This document shows positions 27,068 to 36,751 of a stretch of 64,000 nt of DNA, piece by piece (within the stretch, counting starts at the first letter, position 1; each line of letters opens with the position of its first letter). This DNA is from Gelidibacter maritimus (GTDB taxonomy: Bacteria > Bacteroidota > Bacteroidia > Flavobacteriales > Flavobacteriaceae), in NCBI RefSeq assembly GCF_014062315.1, contig NZ_JACGLT010000003.1:364798-428797 (forward strand), in the 5' to 3' direction. The notes under the pieces are model-generated. The model worked only from the letters and a program-made list of their open reading frames with translations, had not been told where the DNA came from and searched no databases. Position numbers and translations under genes: made by a program.

Positions 27068-28207
27068 ATGAAAAAAATACAAATGGTTGATCTTAAAGGT
27101 CAATATCTAAAAATTAAAGAGTCTGTTGATGCGTCTATAGCTGAAGTTCTTGACGCCACGGCATATATCAATGGCCCGCAGGTACACGAGTTTCAGAAAA
27201 ATTTGGAAAACTATCTTGATGTTAAACACGTCATCCCTTGTGCCAATGGAACAGATGCCTTACAGATTGCCATGATGGCATTGGATTTAAAGCCAGGAGA
27301 TGAAGTAATCACGGCCGACTTTACATTTGCTGCAACTGTTGAGGTTATTGCTTTATTGCAACTGACTCCAGTTTTGGTGGATGTTGACCCAAAGACCTTT
27401 AATATTGATATTGACGCAATCAAAAAGGCAATCACACCAAATACAAAAGCTATTATTCCGGTGCATTTATTTGGACAGTGTGCCAATATGGAAGCCATTA
27501 TGAAAATTGCTGAGGAACATAATCTGTTTGTTATTGAAGATAATGCGCAGGCCATAGGAGCTACATATACCTATAGTGATGGTAAAAAAGCCAAGATTGG
27601 TACTATTGGACACGTGGCATCTACCTCGTTTTTTCCTTCTAAAAACTTAGGCTGTTATGGTGATGGTGGTGCTATTTTCACCAACGATGATGATTTGGCA
27701 CATAAGCTAAGAGGGATTGTGAATCACGGTATGTATGAGCGCTACCATCATGATGTGGTAGGTGTAAATTCACGACTGGATTCGATCCAAGCTGCTGTTT
27801 TAAACACAAAATTGGAATATTTGGATACTTATAACGCTGCCCGATTGAAAGCTGCCAATGCTTATGATAAAGCTTTTGAAGGCCATAAGAATATTGTTAC
27901 ACCTTTTAGAGAGGGTTCTGAAGACAACCATGTATTCCATCAATATACCTTAAAAGTTAAAGATACGAATCGGGATGCTTTGGTAAAACACTTAAACGAC
28001 AACGGCATTCCTTGTGGGGTTTATTATCCAATCCCATTACATCTTCAAAAGGCGTATAAGGATTCAAGATATAAAGAAGAAGATTTTGTCGTCACCAATC
28101 AGTTGGTAAAAGAGGTCATTTCATTGCCTATGCATACCGAATTGGAGTCTGATCAAATTGATTTTATCACGTCAACAGTTATTAATTTTGTAAATTCAAA
28201 TTCATAA
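27068..28207 (+). CDS. DegT/DnrJ/EryC1/StrS family sugar aminotransferase
   Basis: This 379-residue PLP-dependent aminotransferase makes amino sugars from keto-sugar nucleotides. The PLP lysine lies in SFFPSKNLGCYGDGGA (about residue 195). GTDALQIA and DNAQAIGA bind the cofactor. It resembles WbpE/WlbC-type enzymes acting on UDP-3-keto-hexuronates, but substrate is not proven. Its TAA is immediately followed by the galE ATG (no spacer), so translation is likely coupled. A polysaccharide or glycan modification role is inferred. Confidence 0.88.
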   Translation: MKKIQMVDLKGQYLKIKESVDASIAEVLDATAYINGPQVHEFQKNLENYLDVKHVIPCANGTDALQIAMMALDLKPGDEVITADFTFAATVEVIALLQLTPVLVDVDPKTFNIDIDAIKKAITPNTKAIIPVHLFGQCANMEAIMKIAEEHNLFVIEDNAQAIGATYTYSDGKKAKIGTIGHVASTSFFPSKNLGCYGDGGAIFTNDDDLAHKLRGIVNHGMYERYHHDVVGVNSRLDSIQAAVLNTKLEYLDTYNAARLKAANAYDKAFEGHKNIVTPFREGSEDNHVFHQYTLKVKDTNRDALVKHLNDNGIPCGVYYPIPLHLQKAYKDSRYKEEDFVVTNQLVKEVISLPMHTELESDQIDFITSTVINFVNSNS

Positions 28208-29230
28208 ATGAAAAAGGTTTTAGTTACAGGGGGTTTAGGTTTTATCGGTTCACATACCGTGGTGGAATTACAACAAAAAGGCTTTGAAGTGGTTATTATT
28301 GATGATCTTTCCAATTCTTCAATTGATGTTTTGGCAGGAATTACAGCAATTACCGGGAAAGCCCCAGCGTTCGAAAAGTTAGATTTAAAAGAAAAATCAA
28401 AAGTGGAATCCTTCTTTGAGAACCATCAGGATATTGTTGGTGTCATCCATTTTGCGGCCAGTAAAGCCGTAGGGGAGAGCGTTGAGAAACCGTTACTTTA
28501 TTATGAAAACAACATCAACACCTTGGTGTATGTTCTTAAATCATTATTGCATTTGCCGACACAGAACTTTATTTTTAGTTCGTCATGTACGGTTTATGGG
28601 CAAGCGGATGAAATGCCGATTACCGAATCTGCGCCAATAAAAGCAGCAGAGTCACCTTATGGCAATACCAAACAAATTGGTGAAGAAGTTATCAAGGATA
28701 CCTGCAAGGTCAATAGTACTTTAAATGCCATTGCATTACGCTATTTTAATCCAATCGGTGCTCATAGTAGTACAAAAATTGGCGAATTGCCTATTGGCGT
28801 TCCGCAAAACTTGGTGCCTTTTATCACCCAAACTGCCGCAGGTTTACGTAAGGAACTTTCGGTTTTTGGAGATGATTATCCAACACCAGATGGTACATGT
28901 ATCAGAGATTATATCCATGTCGTTGATCTGGCAAAAGCGCATGTAGTAGCGCTAGAAAGGTTGGTTGGAAAGAATAACACCTCAAATTATGAGATCTTTA
29001 ATTTGGGAACAGGTAAGGGGAGCTCTGTTTTGGAAGTCATACAGTCTTTTGAAAAGGCCTCAGGTCAGAAACTTAATTACAAGATTGCTCCAAGACGTGA
29101 AGGTGATGTCATTCAGGCCTATGCCGATACGACCAAAGCTAATACCGAATTGGGCTGGAAAGCAGAAAGCAATTTAGACGATGCCCTGTTATCTGCTTGG
29201 AAATGGGAAAAACATCTCAGAAACATATAA
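28208..29230 (+). CDS. galE: UDP-glucose 4-epimerase
   Basis: This 340-residue extended short-chain dehydrogenase has the NAD-binding GGLGFIGSHT at residues 7-16, the catalytic SSSCTVYG segment and the Tyr-x3-Lys motif in SPYGNTK near residue 155. The NPIGAH and CIRDYIHVVDLA motifs are typical of GalE. It interconverts UDP-glucose and UDP-galactose (or the N-acetyl forms). It is the second gene of an operon with the upstream aminotransferase and the downstream amidohydrolase. Confidence 0.93.
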   Translation: MKKVLVTGGLGFIGSHTVVELQQKGFEVVIIDDLSNSSIDVLAGITAITGKAPAFEKLDLKEKSKVESFFENHQDIVGVIHFAASKAVGESVEKPLLYYENNINTLVYVLKSLLHLPTQNFIFSSSCTVYGQADEMPITESAPIKAAESPYGNTKQIGEEVIKDTCKVNSTLNAIALRYFNPIGAHSSTKIGELPIGVPQNLVPFITQTAAGLRKELSVFGDDYPTPDGTCIRDYIHVVDLAKAHVVALERLVGKNNTSNYEIFNLGTGKGSSVLEVIQSFEKASGQKLNYKIAPRREGDVIQAYADTTKANTELGWKAESNLDDALLSAWKWEKHLRNI

Positions 29231-29240
29231 AACCACAACC

Positions 29241-30518
29241 ATGAAAAAAGCACTTCTTTTTTGCAGCCTTTTAGTCAGTACGCTATTTTTTGGCCAAAAC
29301 ACGTATTTGCATTGCGGTAAACTGATTGATACCAAGGATGGCAAAGTTTTAACCAATAAAACGATTGTTGTTTCAGGAAAGAAGATCATAGCAATTGAGG
29401 ATGGTTTCTCTACACCTACATCGGCTGACGATGTGGTGATTGATTTGAAGTCAAAAACTGTGATGCCCGGACTGATTGATATGCACGTTCATATTGAAGG
29501 TGAAAGCAATCCAGCATCCTATTTGCAGAAATACACGCTCAATGAGGCAGATATTGCCTTTAATGCCCAAAAGCTGGCCAATGTGACTTTGATGTCCGGA
29601 TTTACAACCGTGAGAGACTTGGGTGGCTCAGGGGTTAATGTGGCTTTAAGAAATGCGATCAATGCAGGCAAGGTTGTCGGTCCAAGAGTTTTTACTGCCG
29701 AAAAATCCTTGGCGACAACAGGTGGTCATGCGGATCCTACTAACGGTTCCAAAAGAGAATTGATGGGCGATCCGGGCCCAAAGGAAGGAGTGGTCAATAG
29801 TGTTGATGATGCGAAAAAAGCAGTACGTCAGCGCTATAAAAATGGTGCCGATTGGATAAAAATTACAGCCACAGGCGGTGTTTTAAGTGTTGCCAAAAGT
29901 GGACAGAATCCACAATTTACGGTTGAAGAAATAAAAGCCATCTGTGATGCGGCAAAAGACTACGATATGAATGTCGCAGCCCATGCGCATGGCGATGACG
30001 GTATGCAACGTGCTATCCTTGGCGGTGTGAAAACTATTGAACACGGTACGTTTATGAGCGATGAAACCATGGAACTCATGAAAAAACATGATGTGTATTT
30101 GGTGCCGACAATTATTGCTGGGAAATCAGTTACTGAAAAGGCCAAGATCCCTAATTATTATCCTGAGGTGATCGTTGGAAAGGCTTTGGATATTGGCCCA
30201 AGAATGCAAGCCATGTTTGCAAGAGCCTATAAAAAAGGCGTGGGCATTGGGTTTGGGACCGACGCTGGCGTTTTTGCCCATGGTGAAAATGCTAAAGAAT
30301 TTGGGTATATGGTAGAAGCAGGAATGCCTCCAATGAAAGCAATCCAAAGTGCCACTGTTACCAATGCCATGTTGTTGAAAATGGAAAATGAAATTGGACA
30401 ATTAAAAGAAGGTTTTATAGCAGATATTGTTGCCACCAATGATGATCCAACCAAACATATAGATACCATGACCACTATTGTATTTGTGATGAAAGAGGGC
30501 CAAATATACAAACAATAG
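29241..30518 (+). CDS. Secreted metal-dependent amidohydrolase (imidazolonepropionase-like)
   Basis: The 425-residue protein has a signal peptide (MKKALLFCSLLVSTLFFGQ). The start at 29241 is chosen because the frame upstream overlaps galE and the signal peptide begins here. Metal-site motifs are MHVHIE, the probable carboxylated Lys in DWIKITATGG, AAHAHG, IEHGTF and FGTDAG. It belongs to the amidohydrolase superfamily (prolidase/imidazolonepropionase-like exported members) and probably hydrolyses small amide substrates such as dipeptides in the periplasm. The substrate is unknown. Confidence 0.87.
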   Translation: MKKALLFCSLLVSTLFFGQNTYLHCGKLIDTKDGKVLTNKTIVVSGKKIIAIEDGFSTPTSADDVVIDLKSKTVMPGLIDMHVHIEGESNPASYLQKYTLNEADIAFNAQKLANVTLMSGFTTVRDLGGSGVNVALRNAINAGKVVGPRVFTAEKSLATTGGHADPTNGSKRELMGDPGPKEGVVNSVDDAKKAVRQRYKNGADWIKITATGGVLSVAKSGQNPQFTVEEIKAICDAAKDYDMNVAAHAHGDDGMQRAILGGVKTIEHGTFMSDETMELMKKHDVYLVPTIIAGKSVTEKAKIPNYYPEVIVGKALDIGPRMQAMFARAYKKGVGIGFGTDAGVFAHGENAKEFGYMVEAGMPPMKAIQSATVTNAMLLKMENEIGQLKEGFIADIVATNDDPTKHIDTMTTIVFVMKEGQIYKQ

Positions 30519-30782
30519 CCGTTTTGGGAATAAACATCTCCTAACAAGGTGCGGATTCAATTGTTGATATGGCAATAATGTTGCCAGATAATTATCAGTG
30601 TCGTAATTAACATATTGATAGACATGCTTTTAAAGATGTTTACTTGGATTTTTGGCTACTATTTCGTTTCTTTGTAGTTAATGTTCACTGAATAAATGAT
30701 GAAATGAGCCTTGAAAATTCTAATCAATTAGAGATTGAAATGGCGAATGGATTTGATCGTTAAAAACAAAAGAAAAGAACAA

Positions 30783-30974
30783 ATGAAACTGTTTAGTATT
30801 AAAAGAGAAACAAAAGCTGAAGGACGATTTACACCAAAAATGGGTGCTTTAGTAACACAAGTTACCTATATTAAAAAACAATTTTTAAGTATTCCGTACC
30901 GAACACTTCATAAATATAGAGAAACCTATTATGGAGAAGTTAAAGATTGTGAAGATTGTAATTTAGCAAGATAG
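30783..30974 (+). CDS. Small conserved hypothetical protein
   Basis: This 63-residue basic protein begins MKLFSIKRETKAEGRFTPK and ends with CEDCNLAR. It has no signal peptide or membrane segment. The start at 30783 is chosen over a longer frame whose N-terminus is less compact. The terminal Cys-x2-Cys could bind metal in a dimer, but that is speculation. It is followed directly by a strong bidirectional terminator shared with lspA. A 264-base interval precedes it, holding only a small hairpin (TGGCAA/TTGCCA, 30570-30586). Confidence 0.65.
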   Translation: MKLFSIKRETKAEGRFTPKMGALVTQVTYIKKQFLSIPYRTLHKYRETYYGEVKDCEDCNLAR

Positions 30975-30997
30975 AAAACCAATATTATTATAAAAAA

Positions 30998-31024
30998 AGC
31001 CTCAGTTTATTGAGGCTTTTTTTA
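30998..31024. terminator. Bidirectional terminator between the 63-residue gene and lspA
   Basis: AGCCTCA (30998-31004) pairs with TGAGGCT (31011-31017) around loop GTTTAT, with an A-run on the left and a T-run on the right. The T-run overlaps the lspA stop region. Confidence 0.9.
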
Positions 31025-31522
31025 TGCGTTTACTTTCTCTTGTTCCTTCTGTTTAAAACTTGCAATAACCAATAAGATCATTCCAAAGCTTACAGACATA
31101 TCGGCCACGTTAAAGATGCCGGTTCTGAACACGCCTCCTAAATCGATATGAAAAAAATCGGTGACTGATCCGTACATGAATCGATCAAAAACATTGGCAA
31201 TCCCACCACCTACAATGCAGCAGAATGCAATCAGGCTTAATCTGTCCAAGGTTTTGTTAGTGATGATATAATAGATCACCCCGCCTAATACAATAACGGG
31301 CAGAATCAATAATAAAATCCATTTTAAAGTGGGGCTCAAGTCACTGCCCAAGCCTAAAAATGCACCAGAGTTTTCAACCTTGGTCATGATAAAGGTGTCG
31401 CCTATAAGTTCAATGATCTCATTGGTTGCAATTTTTGCTCGAACTATAAATTTAGAAATTTGATCGATAGCAATATTGGCAACAATCAATAAGATGATGC
31501 TTGCGGTTCTTGATATTTTCAT
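31022..31522 (-). CDS. lspA: Lipoprotein signal peptidase II
   Basis: LspA removes lipoprotein signal peptides at the modified cysteine in the inner membrane. The 166-residue protein has four membrane helices. The catalytic aspartates lie in NVFDRFMYGSVTDFF and FNVADMSVS. It is six bases downstream of fabD and so cotranscribed. Motifs and length are standard. Confidence 0.95.
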   Translation of the reverse strand: MKISRTASIILLIVANIAIDQISKFIVRAKIATNEIIELIGDTFIMTKVENSGAFLGLGSDLSPTLKWILLLILPVIVLGGVIYYIITNKTLDRLSLIAFCCIVGGGIANVFDRFMYGSVTDFFHIDLGGVFRTGIFNVADMSVSFGMILLVIASFKQKEQEKVNA

Positions 31523-31528
31523 CGATTA

Positions 31529-32419
31529 TTAATTAGGAGTAAAAGTTGCGGCAGCTGTTTGCGCTTCTCTGTTTATTTTTTTGACCAAACCTTGCAATAC
31601 ATTCCCCGGACCTACCTCAGTGAATGAGTTAGCGCCATCTATAATCATTTGCTGCACCGATTGTGTCCAACGTACAGGAGCAGTCAATTGCGAAATCAAG
31701 TTAGCTTTAATGTCCTTTTCATTGATTACGGCACTTGCAGTAACGTTTTGATAAATTGGGCAATTTGGTTTGCTGAACGGTGTGTTTTCAATAGCCGCTG
31801 CCAATTCTTCTCTGGCTGGCTCCATCAAAGGAGAATGGAATGCGCCTCCAACAGGCAATACCAAAGCACGTCTGGCACCGGCTTCTTTCATAGCTTCACA
31901 GGCGCGGTTGATTGCATCTACTTCACCAGAAATAACCAATTGACCAGGACAATTATAATTTGCGGCCACAACAATACCTTCCGTTTTGGCACAAACATCT
32001 TCAACTATGGCATCGTCCAAGCCTAAAACTGCAGCCATTGTGCTCGGTGTGATTTCACAAGCTTTTTGCATGGCCAACGCACGCTGTGACACCAATTTTA
32101 AGCCGTCTTCAAAAGATAAGGCACCACTGGCAACCAGAGCGGAAAACTCACCTAAACTATGTCCCGCAACCATATCAGGTCTGAATTGAGCACCTAATGT
32201 TTTGGCTAAAATTACCGAATGTAAAAAAACAGCTGGTTGCGTCACCTTGGTTTCTTTAAGATCTTCTGCGGAGCCTTCAAACATGATGTCGGTGATATGA
32301 AAACCTAAAATTGAATTGGCCTTTTCAAAAAGCTCTTGGGCTTCGGCTGATTTTTCATAAAGGTCCAATCCCATTCCGTTAAATTGAGCACCTTGACCTG
32401 GAAATATGTATGCGTTCAT
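31529..32419 (-). CDS. fabD: Malonyl-CoA:ACP transacylase
   Basis: FabD loads malonyl units onto acyl carrier protein for fatty-acid synthesis. The 296-residue protein starts MNAYIFPGQGAQF and has the nucleophile Ser88 in GHSLGEFSA and the catalytic His in GGAFHSPLM near residue 197. The frame can begin three codons earlier with TTG, but the ATG at 32419 is the family-typical start and fits the promoter spacing. It forms an operon with lspA. Confidence 0.95.
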   Translation of the reverse strand: MNAYIFPGQGAQFNGMGLDLYEKSAEAQELFEKANSILGFHITDIMFEGSAEDLKETKVTQPAVFLHSVILAKTLGAQFRPDMVAGHSLGEFSALVASGALSFEDGLKLVSQRALAMQKACEITPSTMAAVLGLDDAIVEDVCAKTEGIVVAANYNCPGQLVISGEVDAINRACEAMKEAGARRALVLPVGGAFHSPLMEPAREELAAAIENTPFSKPNCPIYQNVTASAVINEKDIKANLISQLTAPVRWTQSVQQMIIDGANSFTEVGPGNVLQGLVKKINREAQTAAATFTPN

Positions 32420-32440
32420 TTTTGTCAATTTTTAGTTGTG

Positions 32441-32448
32441 CAAAAATA
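32441..32448 (-). promoter_or_regulatory. Bacteroidota -7 promoter element upstream of fabD-lspA
   Basis: TATTTTTG on the minus strand matches TAnnTTTG exactly, 21 bases before the fabD ATG. Transcription would start near 32434, giving a short leader. No clear TTG at the upstream position. Confidence 0.5.
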
Positions 32449-32646
32449 GGAATATTTTTTTAGAGGCAGTCATACTTCGTTAGGAGAGAACTCAAAGTTC
32501 AAAAGTTTATGTTTTGAGTTTCGAGTTTCAGCTTTGCAAATAGTCCATAATCCCTAACCTCTGAGCCTTTGGACTTTTTCTTTGTGTGTTACCTTGGTGG
32601 AACTCTATGGAATAACTATTTTTCGTAAATCGTAAATCCTCAACTC

Positions 32647-34203
32647 TCAAGTCTGTCCACAAGCAGCCTCCGCACAGCGTTCGCCATCCATTGCCGCAGA
32701 AACTATGCCACCTGCATAACCGCCACCTTCACCACAAGGAAAAAGATTTGAAATCTGGGGATGTTCTAAGCGTTCATTTCGTGGAATACTAATTGGAGAT
32801 GACGTCCGTGATTCTACGCCAATAATGTTGGCTTCTTCGGTATAATACCCTTTCATTTTCTCCCCGAAAACTTTGAAACCATTGCGTAGGCTACCGCCAA
32901 TAAGTTTTGGCAATAAGGAATGCAGAGGAGCCGATTTCAATCCCGGTTGGTAGGAGCTCGGGTTAAGCTCTGCAGAAAATCTGCCTTCAACAAAGTCTGT
33001 GAGACGTTGGGCTGGAGCAGTTTGGCTTCTACCGCCAGCAGTGAATGCTAACTGCTCCAAATCCTTTTGATATTCTAAGGCTTTAAAAACGCCATAATGT
33101 TCATATTTATATAAATCCTTATGGGCATTAATTTCAACGACGATACCTGAATTTGCGAATTGATTGTTTCGTTTTGATGGAGACATGCCATTGACCACCA
33201 CCTCACCATTGGCTGTGGCTGAAGGCACGATAAACCCTCCGGGACACATACAAAATGAATAGACCCCTCTGCCATTAATTTGTTCCACAATACTGTAGGA
33301 AGCGGCTGGTAACAAGGCGTCACGATCTCCACTGCAACTGTATTGTATGGAATCAATAATATGTTGAGGGTGTTCAACACGAACCCCCATGGCAAACGAC
33401 TTGGCTTCGAGGGCGATGTTTTTCTTGTTGAGTAAGTAAAAAATATCCCTTGCCGAATGTCCTGTGGCCAAAATGACCTTATTCACATCCATGGCATCTC
33501 CAGTTTGAAGCACAAGCGACTTGATGGTATTATCTTTTATTATAAAGTCAATCACTTTGGTATTAAAGTGAACTTCCCCGCCATGATTTAAAATGGTTTC
33601 ACGAATATTTTGGACGACTTTAGGGAGTTTGTTGGTGCCGATATGTGCATGGGCATCTACCAAAATCTGATCGGTAGCACCATGGAAAACGAGATTTTCA
33701 AATATGCGACGCACATCACCACGTTTTAAGCTTCTGGTGTATAGTTTTCCATCGCTGTAAGTTCCAGCCCCACCTTCACCAAAACAATAATTGGAATCTT
33801 CATTTACAAAATGATCCTGATTAATGGCTTTTAAATCGCGGCGTCGGTCTTGCACATTTTTGCCACGTTCCAAAACAATAGGTTTAAACCCCAATTCTAT
33901 ACAACGCAGCGCAGCGTACATTCCCGCAGGTCCAAAACCGATAATGTGAACAGGTTTTGCTTTCGAAACATCGCGATAATCAAAGTGATAATCAGAAGTT
34001 TCAGGAACAGGCTCGTTGATATAAACTGCCACCTTATAATTGAAAAAGATCTGTTTCTTACGGGCGTCAATCGACTTACGAAGGACTTTAACCCCCGATA
34101 TCTCAGTTTCGGAAATACCAAGAAATTCAGCGCTTTTAGCTGTTAACACATTGGATAGCTTTTCGTCTAACAGGCTAACGCGAATCTGGATGTTCTTTAT
34201 CAT
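32647..34203 (-). CDS. NAD(P)/FAD-dependent oxidoreductase (COG2509-type dehydrogenase)
   Basis: This is a 518-residue flavoprotein. The first about 90 residues are a ferredoxin-like/DUF-type N-terminal domain. The FAD-binding motif GFGPAGMYAALRCIELG with the acidic end VLER lies near residues 92-120, and a GEGGAGTYSDGKL segment follows. The C-terminal GEGGGYAGGIVSAAMDG closes the FAD site. The family is widespread but uncharacterised. It is the last gene of a minus-strand run DHFR-ClC-oxidoreductase, 65 bases after the ClC gene. Confidence 0.85.
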   Translation of the reverse strand: MIKNIQIRVSLLDEKLSNVLTAKSAEFLGISETEISGVKVLRKSIDARKKQIFFNYKVAVYINEPVPETSDYHFDYRDVSKAKPVHIIGFGPAGMYAALRCIELGFKPIVLERGKNVQDRRRDLKAINQDHFVNEDSNYCFGEGGAGTYSDGKLYTRSLKRGDVRRIFENLVFHGATDQILVDAHAHIGTNKLPKVVQNIRETILNHGGEVHFNTKVIDFIIKDNTIKSLVLQTGDAMDVNKVILATGHSARDIFYLLNKKNIALEAKSFAMGVRVEHPQHIIDSIQYSCSGDRDALLPAASYSIVEQINGRGVYSFCMCPGGFIVPSATANGEVVVNGMSPSKRNNQFANSGIVVEINAHKDLYKYEHYGVFKALEYQKDLEQLAFTAGGRSQTAPAQRLTDFVEGRFSAELNPSSYQPGLKSAPLHSLLPKLIGGSLRNGFKVFGEKMKGYYTEEANIIGVESRTSSPISIPRNERLEHPQISNLFPCGEGGGYAGGIVSAAMDGERCAEAACGQT

Positions 34204-34268
34204 GGCGTAAAATTAGTTAAAAAGCGATTAGAATAGAGGCAAAGGGAATTATATTCTTTGAAGCCAAT

Positions 34269-35543
34269 TCATGCGGCAGTTTCTTCCATTTGAGAGGCAA
34301 TAAACGGAATTCTCGGTGCTAAGAAATAGCCTGTTAAGCTTGCAAACAAAATCGGAATGAAATACGTAAAGCCTGTTAGTGTGGCTAATAGGATCGTAGT
34401 ACTCATTGGTGTTCTTGTAACACAGGCATTGATGGCCGCCATACAACTTACAATAGTTAGTGATAAACTGATGGAAGGGATAAATTGATGAATAATCAAG
34501 CCTAATGTCGCACCGCAAAAGAATAATGGTATGATGAAACCACCGCGCCATCCGGAAGTCACTGTAATGGCAATGGCTATTATTTTGAATATTAGTATAG
34601 CGATGAGCATTTTTAATGAAAAATCGCTCAGTAAAAGTGTATTCAGTTCGTAGTGGCTAAAGTATCGCGTTAATGGTAGGTAGTATGCTATAATACCCAA
34701 CGATACTCCGCCGATGAGTGTCTTGACGTAAATCGGGACCACTAATTTTGAAAACAGTTGTTTAAACGTCTTGGTGCAAAAAATGAAAAACCAACCAAAG
34801 CAAGTTGCAACAATCGCAAATAAGACGGCGTATAAGAAATCGAATTTACTCACCATTTCGTAAGATGGTAAATTCCATAGCGCTCCTAAGCTCAACTGCG
34901 TAATCAATGCAAATACCAAATAGCTAAAGCAACTGGCCACGAACGCTGGCATGATGGCTTTATAATATTCAACGGCATGTTTATGGTGTAGAATTTCAAG
35001 AGCAAATAAACTACCACCTAAAGGCGCTCCAAACATGGCGGTAAAACCAGATGCCATTCCGGCAATGCTCATAGAGCGTAAATCTTCGCCCTTTAACCGG
35101 AATAGTTTTCCAAGCCAAGTGCCCGTAGAACCGACCACTTGGACCAAAGGAGCTTCAGGGCCGAGGCTACCACCAGAAGCAATGCAGAGTAAAGATGATA
35201 AAATCATGGAAGGATTGTTCTTGGGGTCAAGTTTTCCTTTATTAAATCGGATGTTGTTAACAATCAAATGGATCTCGCCCGGATCTCCAATAAAATGAAT
35301 AATCAAACCTGCCAACAATCCACAGATGGCCATCGTCGGTATGACGAGCCACCCATCAAAATAAGCTAATTGATGCGTGAAAAACTCAAGAACCAACCAA
35401 TATATTCCGGCAATGACCCCGCCAAAAAGACCTAAAAACGCCCAAAGAATAAATTTCCGACTGAATAAAAACGGATTGAACCGAATGGGCTGATCTAGAA
35501 TATTGAGATAAGTGATTAATTTCCTTCTTCTTTTAAGCTTCAC
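34269..35543 (-). CDS. ClC-type chloride channel/antiporter
   Basis: The 424-residue protein has about ten membrane helices with the ClC fold. The anion-site motif reads ASGGSLGPEAPLVQ (about residue 126). In canonical antiporters this segment is GREGP, in which Glu148 is the gating residue. Here Leu occupies that position and a Glu appears three residues later. There are no C-terminal CBS domains. The 3' helix GWRGGFIIPLFF is present. It lies 10 bases after the DHFR gene and is cotranscribed. Confidence 0.9.
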   Translation of the reverse strand: MKLKRRRKLITYLNILDQPIRFNPFLFSRKFILWAFLGLFGGVIAGIYWLVLEFFTHQLAYFDGWLVIPTMAICGLLAGLIIHFIGDPGEIHLIVNNIRFNKGKLDPKNNPSMILSSLLCIASGGSLGPEAPLVQVVGSTGTWLGKLFRLKGEDLRSMSIAGMASGFTAMFGAPLGGSLFALEILHHKHAVEYYKAIMPAFVASCFSYLVFALITQLSLGALWNLPSYEMVSKFDFLYAVLFAIVATCFGWFFIFCTKTFKQLFSKLVVPIYVKTLIGGVSLGIIAYYLPLTRYFSHYELNTLLLSDFSLKMLIAILIFKIIAIAITVTSGWRGGFIIPLFFCGATLGLIIHQFIPSISLSLTIVSCMAAINACVTRTPMSTTILLATLTGFTYFIPILFASLTGYFLAPRIPFIASQMEETAA

Positions 35544-35553
35544 TTTTTAAATT

Positions 35554-36456
35554 TTATCTTCTTTGATACGTGATAAACGAAAATGAATACTCGTGGTTTT
35601 CATCTTTTTGGTGAAAGATGTTTTTGGTTTCTAACCAGATAGAAGGGTCTATTTTCGGAAAGAAAGCATCACCATCAAAAGATTCATGAACTCTGGTCAG
35701 TTCTATTTTGTCAGCATAAGGCATGGCTTGATGATAGATTTCGCCACCACCGATAATGAAAGGTTGTTGGTCACTTTTGGCAGCATCTAAAGCGTCTTCC
35801 ATATTATGGACTACAATAACACCCGCAGAAACCGAATAGTTCTTCTGGCGCGTAATAACAATGTGCGTTCTATTGGGAAGTGGCTTGCTGAAACTCTCAA
35901 AAGTTTTCCGCCCCATAATAATGCAGTGATTAGAGGTTAAACTTTTAAAACGTTTTAAATCGTCACTCAAATGCCAAATTAAATCGTTGTCTTTACCAAT
36001 AACATCATTTTCAGCGGCAGCGGCAATGAGGGTGAGGTTTTTACGGACTCTCGTTTTTTTTTCTGATACGACAGGAGCTTTTAAAGGGTGTTTTTTTTCA
36101 ACCTCTGCCTGAAGTTGAGAAATTCGCTCTTTTTGTTTAGCCACCAACTTACTTAGCTGGGCTTCTTCCCACGATTTACCCATAAATTTATGGGTGATAA
36201 ATACATTGAAAAGATGGAAAATAAAGAGAAATAACCAAGCTAAAATGGCAAATACGAACCAATCCAATCCCCAGATTTTAGTTTGCTCTCCTATGCCAAT
36301 CACAGTGTTTAAAAGGATGAGAAAAAGGGCACCTATTAAAAAGATAACAAAGTGGTAGTATAAGCGCTTTTTTTGCTTAATTCTGCGTTGAGAAGTTTCG
36401 ATGAGCTCTAGTTGCTCTTTGTCTATTTTTTCTACAGGTTTTTTCTTGCCAAACAT
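35554..36456 (-). CDS. folA: Membrane-tethered dihydrofolate reductase (2TM-DHFR fusion)
   Basis: The 300-residue protein has two domains. Residues 1 to about 100 form a 2TM-domain with two membrane helices (about 32-55 and 64-90). A coiled, charged linker (about 95-137, with AKQKERISQLQAEVEKK) follows. From about 139 a complete dihydrofolate reductase runs to the end: LIAAAAENDVIGKDNDLIWHLSDDLKRFK with the substrate Asp, IMGRKTFESF, and IIGGGEIYHQAM. It reduces dihydrofolate to tetrahydrofolate, here at the membrane surface. thyA lies nearby. The reading frame is continuous with no frameshift. Confidence 0.92.
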   Translation of the reverse strand: MFGKKKPVEKIDKEQLELIETSQRRIKQKKRLYYHFVIFLIGALFLILLNTVIGIGEQTKIWGLDWFVFAILAWLFLFIFHLFNVFITHKFMGKSWEEAQLSKLVAKQKERISQLQAEVEKKHPLKAPVVSEKKTRVRKNLTLIAAAAENDVIGKDNDLIWHLSDDLKRFKSLTSNHCIIMGRKTFESFSKPLPNRTHIVITRQKNYSVSAGVIVVHNMEDALDAAKSDQQPFIIGGGEIYHQAMPYADKIELTRVHESFDGDAFFPKIDPSIWLETKNIFHQKDENHEYSFSFITYQRR

Positions 36457-36719
36457 GTTGTTGAAATTTTATGTAAAGTTAGTTTTTTTTGACGAAATGC
36501 TTAATTCAAACCCTTCATCTTTAGAATAAGTCCATAAATAATGTGGATTTAAGTCAAACGTATTGATAATCAGAGCAAAAGAAAATTAAATAAATTGACA
36601 ATACAATAATAGAACCTGAGTTTTGTTACTAAGTTGAAGTTTTTTAAAACATATTCTTGTCAAATTGATAAAACTTTGGTATTCCGATGGTTAAATGAAT
36701 CATATTGACGAATTATGTT

Positions 36720-36727
36720 TATATTTG
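36720..36727 (+). promoter_or_regulatory. Bacteroidota -7 promoter element upstream of the CBM48-like gene
   Basis: TATATTTG matches TAnnTTTG exactly, 24 bases before the ATG at 36752. A TTG lies only about 12 bases upstream, so the -33 element is not clear. Confidence 0.5.
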
Positions 36728-36751
36728 CCGCAAAATTAATTAATTTGAATT

